A DNA stretch of 9,052 nt, taken from JAJTFW01 sp046160245 (GTDB lineage Bacteria; Bacteroidota; Bacteroidia; AKYH767-A; OLB10). Positions within the stretch are counted from its first letter, which is position 1. Each line of letters opens with the position of its first letter. Positions 1 to 6,597 of the stretch are shown piece after piece. The notes beneath the pieces were generated by a model, which was given only the letters and a program-made list of their open reading frames with translations, was not told the DNA's origin and did no database searches. The translations under genes and the position numbers were made by a program. The DNA is taken from NCBI GenBank assembly GCA_046160245.1, contig JBJXGU010000305.1, positions 1 through 9,052 on the forward strand, in the 5' to 3' direction.

Positions 1-965
1 TAGATTACCCAAAAGATAAACTTCAGATTCTTTTCATTACGGATGGAAGTACGGATGGATCACACATTAAATTAGAAGAATATAAAAATATTGAAGTCTT
101 GCACGACCCCATTCGAAGAGGAAAATCAGCAGCCGAAAATCGATCGGTGGCTCATGCACAAGGCGAAATCATTATTTTCTCAGATGCCAATACAGAACTT
201 CCGGCAGGGACTATTAAAAGTATGGTTCGTCATTATCTCAATCCAGAAATTGGAGCTGTAAGCGGAGAAAAAAGAATTAGTCAGGGAGAAAAAGAAAATG
301 CAGCTGGAGCCGGCGAAGGATTCTACTGGAAATACGAATCCATGTTAAAGAGATTTGATGCCCGTTTGCATACTGTGGTAGGTGCTGCAGGTGAATTATT
401 TTCCTTTCGCAAGCATTTATTTCGCCCCTTAGAAGAGGATACCATTCTCGATGACTTTGTTCTTTCGTTAAGAATTACACAAGCTGGTTATCGAGTAATG
501 TATGACCCAACAGCCACAGCTACAGAAACTGCTTCAGCGAATAGTCACGAAGAATTAAAAAGAAAAATTAGAATTTGCGCCGGTGGCTGGCAAGCTATGA
601 GTCGATTGGGAAGTTTATTTAATTTCTTTAAACATCCAATTCTTACATTCCAATATGTATCGCATAGAGTTTTAAGGTGGACATTAGCTCCACTCTTCTT
701 GTTGTGTTTGCTACCAATAAATATTTATTTAGCAGCTCAAAATCCGTCATACCTTTCAATATTATATGCTCATATCATCTTTTATGTGTTAGCATGGATC
801 GGATTCATCCTAGAGAAGAAAGAAATTAAAATTAAAGCATTCTTCATTCCTTATTACTTTACCATGATGAATTATGCAGCAATAGCCGGTTTCCTTCGAT
901 TTACGAATGGAAAGCAATCTTCGGTTTGGGAACGATCAGAAAGAAAAGTTTCTAATCCCGTTTAA
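1..965 (+). CDS. Membrane-anchored family 2 glycosyltransferase, 3' part
   Basis: The 5' end of this gene lies outside the window: the frame is open from base 3 and gives 320 codons. A TTG at 99-101 is not the start, because the glycosyltransferase fold begins upstream of it. Visible GT-A motifs are TDGSTDGS (13-20, nucleotide-binding loop), SDAN (60-63, in place of the DxD metal site), LDDF (149-152, likely catalytic acid region) and HRVLRW (221-226), a variant of the QxxRW motif of processive synthases with Arg in place of Gln. About three hydrophobic segments follow (roughly 226-246, 254-271 and 280-298). This matches the cellulose synthase/PNAG synthase-like group of GT2 enzymes, which polymerise or transfer sugars at the inner membrane. 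The missing part should hold an N-terminal membrane helix and the first strand of the fold. Donor and acceptor cannot be inferred. The family call is firm; the role in exopolysaccharide or glycolipid synthesis is inference. Confidence 0.9.
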   Translation, partial: DYPKDKLQILFITDGSTDGSHIKLEEYKNIEVLHDPIRRGKSAAENRSVAHAQGEIIIFSDANTELPAGTIKSMVRHYLNPEIGAVSGEKRISQGEKENAAGAGEGFYWKYESMLKRFDARLHTVVGAAGELFSFRKHLFRPLEEDTILDDFVLSLRITQAGYRVMYDPTATATETASANSHEELKRKIRICAGGWQAMSRLGSLFNFFKHPILTFQYVSHRVLRWTLAPLFLLCLLPINIYLAAQNPSYLSILYAHIIFYVLAWIGFILEKKEIKIKAFFIPYYFTMMNYAAIAGFLRFTNGKQSSVWERSERKVSNPV

Positions 966-983
966 AACTACTTCCTAAACGAG

Positions 984-1003
984 AGCAATTTTAGTAAATT
1001 GCT
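984..1003 (+). terminator. Possible intrinsic terminator after the glycosyltransferase
   Basis: A perfect 8-bp inverted repeat (AGCAATTT / AAATTGCT) with a 4-base TAGT loop lies 18 bases after the stop codon and is followed by GCATTTT. The stem is AT-rich and the T tract is short, so termination is plausible but weak. The position between two unrelated genes supports it. Confidence 0.45.
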
Positions 1004-1100
1004 GCATTTTCCTTACATAATTTATTACACCGTTGACATATTGCAATTCAAATTGTAAGGTTCTGGCCTAAGTAAATTAACCTCACCAAGCAGATTCTCG

Positions 1101-1108
1101 TAACATTG
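1101..1108 (+). promoter_or_regulatory. Candidate -7 promoter box for the surface-protein pair
   Basis: TAACATTG matches the Bacteroidota -7 consensus TAnnTTTG at five of six fixed positions. Initiation a few bases downstream would give a leader of about 25 nt that includes the AGGTGA element before the GTG at 1139. No clear -33 TTG was found at the expected distance, so the call is tentative. If it is correct, the TTG at 1106 lies inside the promoter and cannot be the start codon. Confidence 0.25.
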
Positions 1109-1124
1109 GTTATAATTAAAATCA

Positions 1125-1130
1125 AGGTGA
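1125..1130 (+). promoter_or_regulatory. Shine-Dalgarno-like site deciding a GTG start
   Basis: AGGTGA matches the 3' part of the canonical GGAGGTGA ribosome-binding sequence and lies 8 bases before the GTG at 1139-1141. Many Bacteroidota genes lack a recognisable site of this kind. It supports GTG 1139 over TTG 1106 and over the ATG at 1160, which would remove the basic N-region of the signal peptide. GTG 1127 overlaps the site itself. Confidence 0.45.
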
Positions 1131-1138
1131 GATATAAA

Positions 1139-3199
1139 GTGTTTAGTAAGAATAAGTGGATGGCAATATTTTGCATTTTTGGAATTCAATCCTGCGTTAA
1201 AGATATAGATGAGTACAAAACTCCTGATGGTACACCCGTTGTTAAGGATATGCAGCAACTTCAAATACCTGCTGACTTCAATTACGATTTAACAAAGAGC
1301 CTTAACTTATCGATCAATGTTTTAACAAGTAATGATCTTCCAATACCAGGAGTAAGAATCAGAATCATGAGCGATACCCCAGAAAATAATGGAGAGGTAT
1401 TGTTTACTGGATTTACTAATTCAAATGGCGTTCTGAATGAGACTTTTAAAATCACCAAAACGATTCAGCAGGTTATTGTGAATACCGATTTCATTGGAAT
1501 ACCAAACAATGCTTTGGTTGATGTTCAGGGAAACTTTTTAAATTTAACCTTGGGCAGCAGCAATCCACAAAGAATGGTTATTGTAACACCCACTTCCAGA
1601 AACTATGTTCAGAGCACATCTGGAAATAAAACAAGTGCTGTACCGAACAAAATTTATATGGGCACATGGAATGCTCAAGGTGTACCCAATTACTTAGTTT
1701 CACCCCGCGATGTCGTAAGCAGTGCTTTTTTAAATCGAATCAACCAGTCTTTACCCGAAAGAAGATCTGTTCCCATTCACACGCCCCAATATATCGCCAA
1801 CCATGTAAGTTCAAGTTTATCCGTAAATCAAAACGCGGACTTATGGATGACTTTTGTACACGAAGGAGCTGGTTTAAGAAATACAATTGGATATTACAAA
1901 TACCATAAAAATAATCCGCCACAATCTACCAGTGATATTACCAATATCCATGTTGTGTTCCCTAATTTCTCATTTACTAATTCCGGCGGCGCCCTCATTA
2001 CCGGAGATAAAGTACATATTGGTACATGCGGTGTTGATACCATAATTGGATTTGTGCTCTTGGCAAATTCTTACAATATTACGACAGCACAGGTTGGAAA
2101 TGGACATGCACAATTTTACTCAAACAATAATTTAAATCCAGAAGCGCTGCCAAGTGTCAAAGCACACAATGTACTACTTTGGGATTCATTGGAGCAAAAA
2201 ATGGTAATTGGCTTTGAAGATTTAAATAGAGCCAACGGAAGCGACAATGATTTCAACGATGCTGTCTTTTATATGAGTTCCTACCCAGCCAATGCAATTT
2301 ACTCGAATCTAGTAAACAACACCAATCCTGGAGCTGATACTGATGGAGATGGAGTACCCAATATTCAAGATGATTATCCAACTGATCCAACCCTAGCATT
2401 TAATACATTTTATCCAAGTGCAAATACATTTGGCTATTTAGCTTTCGAAGATCTATGGCCATACCGAGGTGATTATGATTTGAATGATTTAATTGTAGGT
2501 TATAAATTTAATTCTATTCAGAATGCCAGCAATCAAGTTAAAAAAATTAAAGCACAACTTTTTGTGAAGGCTGCGGGTGGATCTTATAAACATGGATTTG
2601 GAATAGAACTCCCTATACCTCCTGCTTTCATACAAAGTGTTACCGGGAAATTATTGACAGAAAGTTATATTTCATCAAACGCAAATGGGACTGAAGCCGG
2701 ACAATCAAAAGCCGTAATTATTGCTTTTGACAATTCCAATTCCATTGCTCCACGTCCAATAGGATATTATGTGAACACAGAGCCTGGATCACCTGTTGTA
2801 GTGAGTGACACCATTAATTTAGAAATTACTTTAGTAAGTGGGGTTCCACAAAGCAGCTTGGGAAGTGCCCCATTCAATCCATTTTTGATTTCCAATATGA
2901 CACGCGGGAAAGAAATCCATATGGCTGATAAAACACCTACCACACTTGCAGATCCATCTTTGTTCAGTACTGGCCAAGACAAAACGAATCCAGCGCTTGG
3001 ACGTTATTATAAATCCGACGTCAATCTTCCTTGGTGTATTAACATTCCGAGTAGTTTTGGAATTGTTACTGAAAAAACTAAAATTATTGATGCCTATTTA
3101 AAATTCTCAAGTTGGGTTCAATCCGGTGGTGTATCCTATCCTGATTGGTATCAAAACTTACCAGGTTATCGTGATCAAACTAAAATACTGAACAGATAA
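1139..3199 (+). CDS. LruC domain (DUF4114/DUF4842) surface lipoprotein
   Basis: This encodes a 686-residue lipoprotein if GTG 1139 is the start. In-frame alternatives are TTG 1106 and GTG 1127, which add 11 or 4 residues. The N-terminus has a basic stretch (SKNK), a short hydrophobic core and a lipobox IQSC with Cys19, so signal peptidase II processing is expected. Next comes an Ig-like N-terminal domain typical of LruC proteins, beginning near IPADFNYDL. A DUF4114-like module carries GFEDL...DNDFND (358-375), then a Ca-binding-type DTDGDGVPN loop (400-408), then AFEDL...DYDLND (435-451). The C-terminal DUF4842 region contains GKEIHMADKTPTT and NLPWCINIP. The product probably sits on the outer membrane; the residues after the cysteine (VKDIDE) resemble the lipoprotein surface-export signal of Capnocytophaga. 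The family has no defined biochemical activity; binding of calcium and carbohydrate or protein is inference. The beta-helix gene follows after 8 bp, so the two are probably co-transcribed. Confidence 0.9.
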   Translation: MFSKNKWMAIFCIFGIQSCVKDIDEYKTPDGTPVVKDMQQLQIPADFNYDLTKSLNLSINVLTSNDLPIPGVRIRIMSDTPENNGEVLFTGFTNSNGVLNETFKITKTIQQVIVNTDFIGIPNNALVDVQGNFLNLTLGSSNPQRMVIVTPTSRNYVQSTSGNKTSAVPNKIYMGTWNAQGVPNYLVSPRDVVSSAFLNRINQSLPERRSVPIHTPQYIANHVSSSLSVNQNADLWMTFVHEGAGLRNTIGYYKYHKNNPPQSTSDITNIHVVFPNFSFTNSGGALITGDKVHIGTCGVDTIIGFVLLANSYNITTAQVGNGHAQFYSNNNLNPEALPSVKAHNVLLWDSLEQKMVIGFEDLNRANGSDNDFNDAVFYMSSYPANAIYSNLVNNTNPGADTDGDGVPNIQDDYPTDPTLAFNTFYPSANTFGYLAFEDLWPYRGDYDLNDLIVGYKFNSIQNASNQVKKIKAQLFVKAAGGSYKHGFGIELPIPPAFIQSVTGKLLTESYISSNANGTEAGQSKAVIIAFDNSNSIAPRPIGYYVNTEPGSPVVVSDTINLEITLVSGVPQSSLGSAPFNPFLISNMTRGKEIHMADKTPTTLADPSLFSTGQDKTNPALGRYYKSDVNLPWCINIPSSFGIVTEKTKIIDAYLKFSSWVQSGGVSYPDWYQNLPGYRDQTKILNR

Positions 3200-3207
3200 A
3201 ATAACTA

Positions 3208-4842
3208 TTGAAGACTTCCTCATTTTTGGCAATTTTTATAAGCAGCATTTTTACTGCAACATTTTCTATGGCTCAAAAAACCCTGGTCGCAGATTCTACC
3301 GTATGGGTTATTGATGGGCAATTAAATCCATATGCTTCACTAGCGCCCGGTGATACTTTACTATTAACGAAGGGCACTCGTCCGTTCATTATTTTTAAAA
3401 ATATAGTCGGAACTCAAGAAAAACCGATCATTATCATTAATCAAGGAGGAACCGTAGAGATAAATAGCGATCACTATTTTGGAATTTCAATTCGCAAATC
3501 TAAATTCATTAAATTATCGGGAGCCGGTGACACCAGTTCAACTTATGGAATAAGAATATTTAATCGCCAAGGAAGTGGATTAGGCATTGGAGACTTTAGC
3601 ACCAACTTTGAAATTGAAAATGTAGAAGTCGGCTATTCTCAATATTCGGGAATCACAGCCAAGACAGAACCATTTTGTGGATTTGATCGAAACACATTTA
3701 TTCAAGAAAATACTATCATTCATCATTGCTATGTTCATGATACCGGTACGGAAGGAATGTACATAGGAAGTACTTTTTACCAAGGACAAACTGTTCAATG
3801 CAATGGTACTCCTACTATTATTTTGCCTGCCTTACTTCGCAATGTAGATATCCATCATAACCGTATAGAAAATACAGGGTGGGATGGAATTCAAGTGGCA
3901 TCGGCTATCAATGCAAAAATTCATCATAATCGAATTAAACACGATAGCCAACAACTAGTCGAATGGCAAATGACCGGCATCACTCTAGGCGAAGGAAGCT
4001 CGGGCGAAATCTACAACAACAAAGTGATTGACGGAGAAGGAATGGGTATTTATTCCAAAGGACTAGGCGACGTACTTATCTATAACAATCAAGTAATTCG
4101 TCCAGGATTAAAAAATAATTTGCCAAGTGGAAAATACGGAATTTACATTGATGGAGTTGCTTCCCTTCCCGGAATGTATTTTAACATTCTTAATAATTTA
4201 ATCATCAATCCAAAATTCGAAGGGATTAGATTTCTTAATGCCAAAGGGGCACCCAAAAACAATATTGTCAACAATGTAATAGTGCAAGAAAGCTACCTCA
4301 TAGATAATGATAAAGCAGTTTTTATAAATACACTTTCGCAACTTATTAATGTGAGTAATAACTTCACCACTACGGATATGTCAACAGCACGTTTTAAAAA
4401 CTCCATGCAGGACGATTATACTGCGGAAGCTGGTTCCGCTCTCATTGATGGAGGTGCTAATATTGAACATCAAAAAATTGAATTCGACTTCAACGACAAA
4501 AAAAGAAATTATGGATTTGGTATAGACCTTGGTCCTTTTGAATCAGAACTATCGCGACAACAAAATAACAACGAAACTTCTTCAGAAATTATTTACCCTA
4601 ATCCGGCCTATTCTACTGATAAAACAACAATTAATTTTTATAATCCTGATGAAGGATGGATTGAATTTGTGTTATTAGATCAAAATGGAAAGGAATTAAA
4701 AGTTTTAGACAAAGTATATTATATTGAAGGATACCAAATAAAGACTTTTACCGGGAATTTATTCCGAAGAGGAATGAACTACATTGTTATTCGAAAGAGA
4801 ATGAATAACTCTTTATTAAAATTATCAATTTTCGAAGAGTAA
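3208..4842 (+). CDS. Secreted right-handed beta-helix protein with T9SS sorting domain
   Basis: The start is TTG 3208. An in-frame TAA at 3202-3204 excludes anything further upstream, and the next ATG (3268) would delete the signal peptide. Residues 1-22 form a Sec signal peptide with likely cleavage after FSMA, before QKTL. Residues of about 85-400 are parallel beta-helix coils, marked by a recurring I-x-N-N or I-H-H turn: IHH at 171, 215 and 238, IYNN at 268 and 291, ILNN at 327, IVNN at 353. The GFGIDLGPFE segment (436-445) is the usual end of this type of helix domain. The C-terminal 80 residues are a type A type IX sorting domain starting at YPNPA (463-467), so the protein should cross the outer membrane and be attached or released there. 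The fold occurs in polysaccharide lyases, hydrolases and adhesins. No catalytic set is recognisable, so the substrate is unknown. No frameshift is seen. Confidence 0.9.
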   Translation: MKTSSFLAIFISSIFTATFSMAQKTLVADSTVWVIDGQLNPYASLAPGDTLLLTKGTRPFIIFKNIVGTQEKPIIIINQGGTVEINSDHYFGISIRKSKFIKLSGAGDTSSTYGIRIFNRQGSGLGIGDFSTNFEIENVEVGYSQYSGITAKTEPFCGFDRNTFIQENTIIHHCYVHDTGTEGMYIGSTFYQGQTVQCNGTPTIILPALLRNVDIHHNRIENTGWDGIQVASAINAKIHHNRIKHDSQQLVEWQMTGITLGEGSSGEIYNNKVIDGEGMGIYSKGLGDVLIYNNQVIRPGLKNNLPSGKYGIYIDGVASLPGMYFNILNNLIINPKFEGIRFLNAKGAPKNNIVNNVIVQESYLIDNDKAVFINTLSQLINVSNNFTTTDMSTARFKNSMQDDYTAEAGSALIDGGANIEHQKIEFDFNDKKRNYGFGIDLGPFESELSRQQNNNETSSEIIYPNPAYSTDKTTINFYNPDEGWIEFVLLDQNGKELKVLDKVYYIEGYQIKTFTGNLFRRGMNYIVIRKRMNNSLLKLSIFEE

Positions 4843-4858
4843 CTTACTGAATATTTTC

Positions 4859-4866
4859 TATCTTAG
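4859..4866 (+). promoter_or_regulatory. Candidate -7 promoter box for tpiA
   Basis: TATCTTAG fits TAnnTTTG at five of six fixed positions and resembles the TATCTTTG box found before truA. Initiation near 4870 would leave a leader of about 20 nt. This would let tpiA be expressed independently of the surface-protein genes upstream, which end 47 bp before it without a visible terminator. No clear -33 element was seen. Confidence 0.4.
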
Positions 4867-4889
4867 AGCCGCAATCATTCGCAATAAAT

Positions 4890-5654
4890 ATGGCTCGTAA
4901 AATAGTTGCCGGGAACTGGAAAATGAATTTGAATAGAGACGAAGCTTTTGCTTTAGTTTCTGAAATCACAGGAATGTTAAAGGATGAGGAAAACAGAGAT
5001 CTTAAAGTGATTCTCTTTCCTTCTTTTATTCATCTTGGCGCCATCGTTCAGCTTTGTAATGGTGACACCAGAATTCATGTAGGCGCACAAAATTGCAATG
5101 ATCATGCTGCAGGCGCTTATACCGGGGAGATTGCTGCGAGCATGATTAAATCCTATGGTGCTAGTCATGTATTGATTGGCCACTCAGAAAGAAGATTGTA
5201 TTTTAAAGAGGCGGGTGATTTACTTTCTCAAAAAATAAATATTGCTCTTCATCATTCATTGACTCCTATATTTTGTATTGGTGAATCGATGGATGAACGC
5301 AATTCTTCCATCCATTTTAAAATTATTGAACAACAATTGACCGATGAAATTTTTCATTTGACTGCTGACGAATTCAAAAAATGCATCATCGCCTATGAAC
5401 CGGTTTGGGCAATAGGAACTGGTTTAACAGCTAGCCCGGAACAAGCCCAAGAAATGCATGCTTTTATACGAGAAGCCATCTGCAAGAAATACTCAAAACA
5501 AATTGCAGCAGAAACCTCCATCTTATATGGAGGGAGTTGCAATGATCAAAATGCAAAAGAAATTTTCGCTTTACCGGATGTTGATGGCGGACTGATTGGC
5601 GGGGCTTCTCTCAAATCCAGAAGCTTTGTAAATATTATTAAATCACTGCCTTAA
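4890..5654 (+). CDS. tpiA: Triosephosphate isomerase
   Basis: Cytosolic glycolytic enzyme that interconverts dihydroxyacetone phosphate and glyceraldehyde 3-phosphate. At 254 residues it has the normal length of the family. All key residues are present: AGNWKMN (7-13) with Asn9 and catalytic Lys11, the electrophile His98 in IGHSERR, the catalytic base Glu170 followed by flexible loop 6 in YEPVWAIGTG (169-178), YGGS (213-216), and the phosphate-binding GGLIGGASL (233-241). The ATG start places the NWK motif at the expected distance from the N-terminus. Small departures from common family sequence are FPSF near residue 43, where PPF is usual, and Cys217 after YGGS, where Val is common; neither affects a catalytic residue. 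Its stop codon is one base from the stop of the convergent glycosyltransferase gene. Confidence 0.97.
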   Translation: MARKIVAGNWKMNLNRDEAFALVSEITGMLKDEENRDLKVILFPSFIHLGAIVQLCNGDTRIHVGAQNCNDHAAGAYTGEIAASMIKSYGASHVLIGHSERRLYFKEAGDLLSQKINIALHHSLTPIFCIGESMDERNSSIHFKIIEQQLTDEIFHLTADEFKKCIIAYEPVWAIGTGLTASPEQAQEMHAFIREAICKKYSKQIAAETSILYGGSCNDQNAKEIFALPDVDGGLIGGASLKSRSFVNIIKSLP

Positions 5655-5655
5655 T

Positions 5656-6540
5656 TTATGCATTTTGTTTTGATGAAACAAAGTAAAATTGAACACGAGA
5701 GATTTCTTTTATAAATCGCTTCCCAATCAATTTGAGAAAGCTTCCATCACGATCTAATGTCTTTGCTGTTGTCCAAATTCTAGAACCACTTGACTTCACC
5801 ATCTTCACTTTGCCAAAACGTTTCATTGACAAAGCCATTTGATAATCTTCTCCACCGGTCACATCCGTTCTCCACCCAATTTGTTTGCCCATTCGAGTAA
5901 AAAATGCTAAACTAGCACCTTGAACAACTAATTCAGGTTGTTTAATTGCACGCAGGTTGACAGCTATGTCTTTAAAAATTTCATATAGACTTAACGAAAA
6001 CCTTGATTTATCTCTATCTGGTAAAAAAGAAACTCGACCAAAAGTACAAATTGCATCCCCCAATTCAAGAGGCTCAATCATTTCATCAATGTAGTTTACA
6101 GGATAAATACTATCCGCATCGGCACACAAATGATACTTACCCTTTGCGACTTGCAAACCTGCATGCCGCGCATTCCCTACTCCTTCTAACGGCTGAAAAA
6201 CAGATTTAACACCGCACTTATCTAAGATCTCTTGTGTTCTATCGGTAGAATTATTGTTGGATACAATCACTTCAAAAGGATACTTTGAAGAAAGCGAAGA
6301 CAGCGACGACAAAGATTTAAAAATTGTTTTTTCATCGTTGTAGGCAATAACTACAATGCTAACCATTGGAGTTTCAGAATATTGTTTTTCAAAACACTTT
6401 CGTATTCGATCAAATGCTTCTTTAGGAATCGAATCCACAGAATCATATTGAACAAAATGTTGCTTAATCGCTCTTGGAAGAAATGGATTGAACATATGAC
6501 TCTCTTTTGTGATTAATTTAATGCTTTTTACGCCAATCAT
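5656..6540 (-). CDS. Soluble family 2 glycosyltransferase
   Basis: This 294-residue GT-A enzyme would transfer a sugar from a nucleotide donor in the cytosol or at the inner face of the membrane. Motifs in order are SIVVIAYNDE (61-70, first strand), SNNNSTDRT (94-102), the metal-binding DADS (141-144), VQGASLAFF (206-214) and GGEDYQMA (229-236), which supplies the probable catalytic acidic residues. No transmembrane segment is apparent, unlike the glycosyltransferase at the left edge, and about 55 residues precede the catalytic fold. The helix after the first strand contains a (LSS)3 run (79-87 region). ATG 6540 is the longest possible start because a TAA lies directly before it. ATG 6495 (MFNPFL) is a good alternative, preceded by the purine-rich AAAGAGAG, and would give 279 residues. 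The gene stands alone between tpiA and truA. Acceptor and pathway are unknown. Confidence 0.88.
   Translation of the reverse strand: MIGVKSIKLITKESHMFNPFLPRAIKQHFVQYDSVDSIPKEAFDRIRKCFEKQYSETPMVSIVVIAYNDEKTIFKSLSSLSSLSSKYPFEVIVSNNNSTDRTQEILDKCGVKSVFQPLEGVGNARHAGLQVAKGKYHLCADADSIYPVNYIDEMIEPLELGDAICTFGRVSFLPDRDKSRFSLSLYEIFKDIAVNLRAIKQPELVVQGASLAFFTRMGKQIGWRTDVTGGEDYQMALSMKRFGKVKMVKSSGSRIWTTAKTLDRDGSFLKLIGKRFIKEISRVQFYFVSSKQNA
5662..5684. other. AT-rich stem-loop at the tpiA / glycosyltransferase junction
   Basis: TTTGTTT (5664-5670) and AAACAAA (5676-5682) pair around a 5-base loop. On the + strand RNA one U-G and one A-U pair extend the stem to 9 bp. It lies 9 bases past the tpiA stop and inside the last codons of the opposite gene. 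Neither side has a T run, so it is not a classical terminator. It may help end or stabilise either convergent transcript; this is inference. Confidence 0.25.
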
Positions 6541-6586
6541 TTAGGGATGTTCCATAAAATCTTACAAAAAGAAAGATTTGCCTGAG

Positions 6587-6594
6587 TATCTTTG
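6587..6594 (+). promoter_or_regulatory. Bacteroidota -7 promoter box of truA
   Basis: TATCTTTG is a perfect match to the TAnnTTTG consensus for the primary sigma factor of Bacteroidota. It lies in the 57-bp gap between the divergent glycosyltransferase and truA. The ATG at 6598 begins only 3 bases after the box, so transcription is expected to start at or next to the A of the start codon. A TTAC at about 6562 is the only weak candidate for the -33 element. Confidence 0.6.
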
Positions 6595-6597
6595 CAA

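Noticed and set aside
99..101. TTG as start of the left-edge glycosyltransferase
   Set aside because: The frame is open upstream to the window edge and already encodes the DGSTDGS nucleotide-binding loop there.
1033..1061. TTGACA at 1033-1038 as a sigma70-type -35 element
   Set aside because: No TATAAT-like sequence lies at a suitable distance (TAAGGT at 17 bp spacing), and this type of promoter is not expected in Bacteroidota.
1025..1264. Minus-strand open frame of 79 codons opposite the lipoprotein gene start
   Set aside because: It overlaps the signal peptide and N-terminal coding region on the other strand and shows no recognisable motif or start context.
6003..6209. Plus-strand open frame of 68 codons inside the minus-strand glycosyltransferase
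   Set aside because: It is fully contained within a well-supported gene and its translation resembles no known protein.
6280..6312. Coding trinucleotide-type repeat giving (LSS)3
   Set aside because: The three 9-base units differ in synonymous bases, so this is not a slippage-prone microsatellite; it fits the normal helix after the first strand of the GT-A fold.
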